This document shows positions 6,408-10,000 of a stretch of DNA of 10,000 bases, one piece after another. The stretch is from Symbiodinium natans. Taxonomy: Eukaryota > Sar > Dinophyceae > Suessiales > Symbiodiniaceae. Position 1 is the stretch's first letter. Every line of letters begins with the position of its first letter. Where the stretch lies: the NCBI GenBank assembly GCA_905221605.1, contig CAJNDS010002071.1:335001-345000 (forward strand), read 5' to 3'. The notes below the pieces were generated by a model. The model was given only the letters and a program-made list of their open reading frames with translations. It did not search any database and was not told where the DNA came from. A program made the position numbers and the translations under genes.

Positions 6408-6473
6408 CTACTTGCCAGCGTCGCGCGCCGCGCCCTTCGTGCCCTCGGCGAACTTGTCCAAGGGCCTAAATCG
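6408..6473 (-). pseudogene. Possible C-terminal coding remnant, GC3-biased
   Basis: In the GC-rich island 6377-6473 the minus strand reads LDKFAEGTKGAARDAGK then stop (TAG at 6410-6408). Fourteen of the last fifteen sense codons end in G or C, unlike the flanking repeats. The EGTK core and basic tail superficially recall the C-terminus of histone H2B, but the match is short and I would not assign it. No start, splice site or further domain is visible, and telomeric repeat lies on both sides. A captured exon tail is one reading; chance in GC-rich DNA is the other. Confidence 0.2.
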
Positions 6474-6602
6474 GTTCAGGGTTTAGGGTTTAGGGTTTAG
6501 GGTTCAGGGTTAAGGGTTTAAGGGTTCAGGGTTCAGGGTTCAGGGCTTAGGGTTCAGGGTTCAGGCTTTGGTGTTTATTAAGGTTTAGGGTTTAGGATTT
6601 AG
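6474..6602 (+). repeat. Mixed TTTAGGG/TTCAGGG array
   Basis: G-strand heptamers include TTTAGGG, TTCAGGG, TTAAGGG, TTTAAGGG and CTTAGGG. The array is interrupted at about 6566-6580 and resumes briefly to 6602. Confidence 0.9.
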
Positions 6603-6712
6603 CCCTCAGCCCCAATAAAGCCCTGAACCGTGTGGCGGGCTTGGATTTTTTCTAGGGAGGAGCAGGGGAAGGGTGTGTAAAGGTCCTTCTTCTGAGGGAT
6701 AAGAGCCCCTGA

Positions 6713-6820
6713 TTGGGATGTTCCCCCCTTTACTAACAGTCCTTAATGGGGAGTATAGTACCCCCCCCTGTTACTGTTATACTCCCTATTAAGGAGCTGT
6801 TAGTATAAGGGGAAAATCAA
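6713..6820. mobile_element. 108-bp foldback element, family F copy 2 (MITE-like)
   Basis: It shares terminal arms with the element at 6091-6178: TTGGGATGTTCCCCC at the left, ACTAACAGTCCTTAA inside, and CTGTTAGTATAAGGGG at the right. The arms extend about 47-50 bp inward with a few mismatches and indels, around a C-rich centre (C8 at 6761-6768). The element is flanked by GCCCCTGA (6705-6712) and GCCCCTGG (6821-6828), a clear 7- to 8-bp target-site duplication. It has no coding capacity. An 8-bp duplication is seen in hAT-type transposons, but the termini do not decide the superfamily. Confidence 0.82.
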
Positions 6821-6860
6821 GCCCCTGGTGTCTTTCGAACTAGACAAGGCTTATCCCAAG

Positions 6861-7048
6861 TTGAAGGTTCAGGGCTTGGGGTTTAGGGTTTAGGGTTTAG
6901 GGTTTAGGGTTTAGGGTTTAGGGTTTAGGGTTTAGGGTTTAGGGTTCAGGGTTTAGGGTTTAGGGTTTAGGGTTTGGTAGGGTTTAGGGTTTAGGGTTTG
7001 GGAGGGTTTAGGGTTTAGGGTTTAGGGTTGAAGGTTCAGGGCTTGGGG
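6861..7048 (+). repeat. TTTAGGG array between 21-bp direct repeats
   Basis: A G-strand array of mostly perfect TTTAGGG units has two short breaks (near 6973 and 7004, with GGTAGGG and GGGAGGG). An identical 21-bp sequence (starting TTGAAGGTTCAGGG) lies at both ends, 6861-6881 and 7028-7048. The direct repeats may reflect duplication during array insertion or unequal exchange. Confidence 0.9.
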
Positions 7049-7123
7049 TGGTTAAGGTGGCTGGGGTTGAGGGTGCTTGTAGTGCACCCTGCTCGCAACC
7101 GGATAGTAGGGGTTCGGAGCTTC

Positions 7124-7240
7124 GGGTTTGGGTTTAGGGTTTAGGGTTTGGGTTTAGGAGGGTTCAGGGTTCAGGGTTCAGGGTTCAGGGTTCAGGGTTC
7201 AGGGTTCAGGGTTCAGGGTTAGGGTTCAGCATTTAGGGTT
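7124..7240 (+). repeat. Telomere-like array with pure TTCAGGG block
   Basis: Mixed TTTGGG and TTTAGGG units are followed by eight uninterrupted TTCAGGG heptamers (7163-7218), then a TTAGGG hexamer and a final TTTAGGG. It is another case of one variant heptamer expanding locally. Confidence 0.95.
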
Positions 7241-7424
7241 TACCGCACATCGGAGTGGGTTCCCAAACCCTAGAACAGGCTCTGCCAAACTACGTTTCGC
7301 CCGGCTTCCTCCATCGGCCAAAGACCGGATGCTCAGTCAGCGAATGAGCGTAACCTTATCCCCGGAACTCCAAGGACCCGAAGCCCTTTCAAAGCCTGAC
7401 TGAGGCTAGACCCTTAAAGTGATA
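7241..7424. other. Low-copy island with 9-bp inverted repeat
   Basis: This 184-bp GC-balanced island contains a perfect inverted repeat, CTCAGTCAG (7332-7340) with CTGACTGAG (7396-7404), around a 55-bp loop. No duplication at its ends and no coding frame can be seen. The sequence grades into degenerate CCCTGAA-like units at 7425-7490. Confidence 0.4.
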
Positions 7425-7490
7425 AACCCTCAGCCCTGTAGACCCTAAACCCCTGAACCCTGCTGACCCTGATCCCCAAATCCTAAACCC

Positions 7491-7741
7491 AGCTTGAGAA
7501 ATGGTGCAGTATCATCCGGCAGCATAAACTAGGACCGGCAGTAGGCCCTGTTTTCTTTTTTGGGTTGGGGTTCCCTTATAATCCCCTTAAAACCAAAAAG
7601 GGTACCCTTTTTATTCCTAGGTTACTCCCGGGTCTAGTAAAAGAGGTGCCGCCACATGTTCCCCACTGCTTTGGGGTTAGGGCAAAGGGTCTCGGGTTAC
7701 CCAGATCGTCCCCGCTACTGCCGGTCTCATTCCTAAGCCTT
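7491..7741. other. Low-copy island with 18-bp perfect palindrome
   Basis: The island holds AAAAAGGGTACCCTTTTT (7595-7612), a perfect 18-bp palindrome. A plus-strand frame (7565-7771, 68 codons) has a non-ATG start and runs into the telomeric array, so it is not called as a gene. Confidence 0.45.
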
Positions 7742-8021
7742 GAACCCTATACCCTATACCCTAAACCCTAAACCCTAAACCCTAAACCCTAAACCCTAAA
7801 CCCTAAACCCTAAACCCTAAACCCTAAACCCTAAACCCTAAACCCTAAACCCTAAACCCTAAACCCTAAACCCTAAACCCTAAACCCTAACCTAAACCCT
7901 AAACCCTAAACCCTAAACCCTAAACCCTAAACCCTAAACCCTAAACCCTAAACCCTAAACCCTAAACCCTAAACCCTAAACCCTAAACCCTAAACCCTAA
8001 ACCCTAAACCCTAAACCCTAT
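7742..8021 (-). repeat. Longest CCCTAAA array (~37 units)
   Basis: From 7759 to about 8021 the sequence is almost pure CCCTAAA, with a single lost base near 7890 (CCCTAACCTAAA). Both edges carry the variant CCCTATA: two units on the left (about 7745-7758) and one on the right (8017-8022). This is the most telomere-like stretch of the window. It faces a G-strand array starting at 8122. Confidence 0.97.
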
Positions 8022-8121
8022 ACTCCCCGGCTCCCTGGAGAGCTGGGCACCAGCACTCTTAAGCACCCGGTGCTTCCAAAACATCGGAAGGTCAGATGAA
8101 GGGAGTTGCCTTACTACACGC
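8022..8121. other. Island between facing telomeric arrays
   Basis: This 100-bp island separates the longest CCCTAAA array from a pure TTTAGGG array. It contains a perfect hairpin, AAGCAC (8061-8066) with GTGCTT (8070-8075), on a 3-nt loop. No gene is visible. Confidence 0.55.
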
Positions 8122-8262
8122 TTTAGGGTTTAGGGTTTAGGGTTTAGGGTTTAGGGTTTAGGGTTTAGGGTTTAGGGTTTAGGGTTTAGGGTTTAGGGTC
8201 TGGGGTTTGGGCTTTGGGGTTTAGGACTAAGGTTTCAGGGTTTAGGGGTTTTGGAGTTTAGG
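8122..8262 (+). repeat. TTTAGGG array, 11 perfect units then decay
   Basis: Eleven perfect heptamers (8122-8198) pass into degenerate units (CTGGGG, TTTGGGC, TTTGGGG, TTTAGGAC) up to about 8262. Confidence 0.95.
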
Positions 8263-8320
8263 TGGGTCAAGATGATTTAAGGACAGTTTCGGAATCAATC
8301 CTTCATGGAGCCGCTTGCAA

Positions 8321-8399
8321 TTAGGGTTCAGGGTTTAGGGTTTAGGGTTCAGGGTTCAGGGTTAGGGTTTAGGGTTTGGGGTTTAGGGTTTAGGGTTTA
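8321..8399 (+). repeat. TTTAGGG array with TTCAGGG variants
   Basis: About eleven heptamers include three TTCAGGG, one TTTGGGG and two TTAGGG hexamers. Confidence 0.93.
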
Positions 8400-8642
8400 C
8401 GGTTGCCATCCAACCTCACAATATGGTGCAGCCGATTTCTCTTGAACACAAGAGTTTCTCTGCAAACCTTACACCTCAAACTTCCTAAAATCCCTACACC
8501 CTAGAACAACCCTTGACCAAAACGCCCGCAAAAAAAACCTACCGCCAGTCTCCACCTAGGTCTCCGGTGACTGCCCGAGCCGCCCCAGTGAGCTGGGTCG
8601 GCTTCTTGGGACAACTGCAAAGGGGCCTTGGATTACCCTCGA
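8400..8642. other. Low-copy island
   Basis: The 243-bp island has a left half with scattered C-rich telomere-like remnants (8470-8520) and a GC-rich right half (8540-8640). I see no gene, RNA or significant inverted repeat. Confidence 0.35.
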
Positions 8643-8775
8643 ACCCTAAACCCTAAGCCCTAAATCCTAAATCCTAAATCCTAAACCCTAAACCCTTCAC
8701 CCTAAACCCTAAACCCTAAACCCTAAACCCTAGACCCTAGACCCTGAACCCTAAACCCTAAACCCTAAACCCTAA
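8643..8775 (-). repeat. CCCTAAA array with TCCTAAA and CCCTAGA variants
   Basis: C-strand heptamers include three consecutive TCCTAAA-type units (about 8664-8681) and two CCCTAGA units (about 8729-8742). It faces a G-strand array at 8900 across a ~125-bp island. Confidence 0.95.
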
Positions 8776-8899
8776 GTCTAGTTTTCAAAAGAGGATCTTA
8801 TCCCTGGGACGTGGCAAAGGAGCTGCGTAGGGCCTTGGGATGGGGCTAGATATGTGTATTTCTCAGAACAGGGATGCCCTCATATAACCCCCAAAGTAC

Positions 8900-8958
8900 T
8901 AGGGTTTAGGGTTTAGGGATTAGGGTTTAAGGTTTAGGGTTTAGGGTTTAGGGTTTAG
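8900..8958 (+). repeat. TTTAGGG array
   Basis: About eight heptamers, with one ATTAGGG and one TTTAAGG. Confidence 0.93.
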
Positions 8959-9479
8959 TCTCACCTAGGAAGCCCCAAAGCCCCAGAAAGGGCACCCCTT
9001 ATTTTCGGAAGCCGATGGGCCGAAGGCAGGGTTAAATGCACAGGAAGGAATGGCACTGGCTTCAGAAGTCCTCACAGCCCCTTAATCTCACGGGCTCCAT
9101 GCACTCTATTTGGGGTACATGATGAGTAAATACTGCTCTATGACTATATTCATATCTCATTCTATTTCTGTTGGAACCCACATGCGCATTTACATCTTCA
9201 CGGCGTGGGCTGTAAATTTGTTGGAGCAAGCCACTGGGGCTGCCAATGTGCAAGTCACTCCGCAAAGCCAACTAATTGCCCTCAGATTTCACACTTGACG
9301 TCTCACAGACGTGACGACCTGAGACAGAGAGAGATAGAGCGGCGTAGGGCCGTACAAGAAGGATTGAAGGTTGAGACCCAGCTATGTTCTCAAGGGTACA
9401 CGACCGTCATTTTTGCTTTGAGGCGCCAGCTGTCGTGCGCGTGGGTCGAGTGAGCCCGCTGCAAGGCACAAGCGGCCGG
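8959..9479. other. Longest low-copy island (~520 bp), no assignable gene
   Basis: This is the largest stretch without telomeric repeat. Three overlapping short frames exist: plus 9110-9298 (62 codons, with a hydrophobic middle), plus 9205-9453 (82 codons, with a charged Arg/Glu-rich segment), and minus 9062-9271 (69 codons). None shows a domain, and two lie on top of each other in different frames, so at most one could be real. A perfect hairpin, ACGTCT (9298-9303) with AGACGT (9307-9312), sits at the end of the first frame and is followed by a GA-rich run. I infer low-copy intergenic DNA or an eroded gene fragment. Confidence 0.4.
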
Positions 9480-9506
9480 TTTAGGGTTTAGGGTTTTAGG
9501 GTTCAG
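9480..9506 (+). repeat. Short TTTAGGG tract
   Basis: About four units, including one TTTTAGGG octamer and a final TTCAG. Confidence 0.85.
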
Positions 9507-9981
9507 TCAGCCCTTTGGTTTTTTCTTGTAAAGATGCCCTGAGCCCTAAGCCCGAGAACCTACTGTAAGGGGACCCTAATCCAGAAGAGCTCTCCCAACA
9601 AGAGACACCGGAAGTTTCGACTTGAAAGGCTTTCTGAGAAGCTGGAAAGCGCCCCGAACTCTTCAAAGTTGAGCCAGCCGGAAACCCTCCCAACCCCAAA
9701 ACCCGTACAGGCCTTATTCCTTTGGTTTGGGGTTTGGGCTGTACGGGCTGCATTGGTGTTAAGGACCCCTCCTCCCCTTCAAGCCAAAGAAAGCATGCAA
9801 TGTTTCTCCGAGGTTTCTGCGAAAATGCCAGAAACTGGCGTCCTACCCCCCAACTGAAAGTTCAAAGCCTTCCGCAGCATCAACATCCTGAACGCCCAGG
9901 AGCTCCGTGTCCCCGAAACCTGAAAAGTTCTAAGCCCTGAGTCGTCCTTCACACATCGACCAGCAGCCTGGAAGTTCTGCA
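9507..9981. other. Low-copy island with inverted repeat
   Basis: A 475-bp island with short frames on both strands (minus 9496-9753; plus 9669-9857 and 9722-9940; minus 9779-9982) that overlap one another and show no domain. A perfect 9-bp inverted repeat, CCCGTACAG (9702-9710) with CTGTACGGG (9739-9747), encloses a GGTTTGGGGTTTGGG tract, with a partly complementary CCAACCCCAAAA just upstream. I call no gene. Confidence 0.4.
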
Positions 9982-10000
9982 CCCTAAACCCTAAACCCTA
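9982..10000 (-). repeat. CCCTAAA array running off the window
   Basis: Nearly three units are visible; the array continues beyond the end of the window. Confidence 0.9.

Noticed and set aside
7742-8021. A true chromosome end
   Set aside because: The array is interstitial, with complex sequence and opposite-polarity arrays on its right; a terminal telomere would run to the end of the molecule in one orientation.
9110-9453. Two overlapping plus-strand frames in the largest island
   Set aside because: They lie in different frames over the same DNA with a third on the opposite strand, have no recognisable motif, and no promoter or splice signal decides between them. Described as an island instead.
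193-10000. CRISPR-like array of regular repeats and spacers
   Set aside because: The repeated word is a 7-bp telomeric motif in both orientations with islands of very unequal length; there is no fixed repeat of 23-50 bp and no cas gene.

Overview
The window looks like non-coding, subtelomere-like or heterochromatic DNA from a eukaryote whose telomere repeat is TTTAGGG (CCCTAAA on the other strand). That repeat is known from land plants, many green algae, dinoflagellates, chromerids and several other algal lineages, so the sequence alone does not fix the organism. I see no convincing complete protein gene, rRNA, tRNA or CRISPR array, and no prokaryotic gene organisation. The open frames are short, lack recognisable domains, and often run through telomeric repeats.

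Region 1 (1-2626) is a higher-order satellite of about 1.16-1.26 kb: two full units and one truncated unit. Each unit combines (i) a diverged pair of ~115-bp subrepeats, (ii) a short TTTAGGG array bracketed by a 10-bp inverted repeat, (iii) a GC/C-rich module with further inverted repeats, and (iv) a ~430-bp minisatellite of the decamer CCCTTCTAAA. The first ~609 bp of units 1 and 2 are identical except for one missing A. The third unit is cut off inside its TTTAGGG array, where the sequence changes character.

Region 2 (2627-10000) is a mosaic of more than twenty telomere-type arrays in both orientations, from ~20 bp to ~263 bp, separated by low-copy islands of about 70-520 bp. Some arrays are built locally from a single variant heptamer: TTAAGGG x16, TTCAGGG x8, TTTGGGG x4 and CCCCAAA x6, CTTAGGG x3. 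Several islands of ~75-140 bp lie between a CCCTAAA array on the left and a TTTAGGG array on the right, as a telomere-capped fragment would. A very C-poor G/T stretch (5510-5997) and homopolymer runs (C16, G13, G8AG15) lie among the arrays.

The most specific new-looking elements are small foldback elements. Two related ones, at 6091-6178 and 6713-6820, share ~34-bp terminal arms, and the second is flanked by GCCCCTG on both sides. A separate one at 4099-4196 has 14-bp terminal inverted repeats and a TCAT duplication. They resemble MITEs inserted into telomere-like DNA. Nothing here shows genes acting together. The window is best read as a record of telomere-repeat insertion or amplification, satellite homogenisation and small transposon insertion, with an assembly-artefact explanation to be excluded for the mosaic part.
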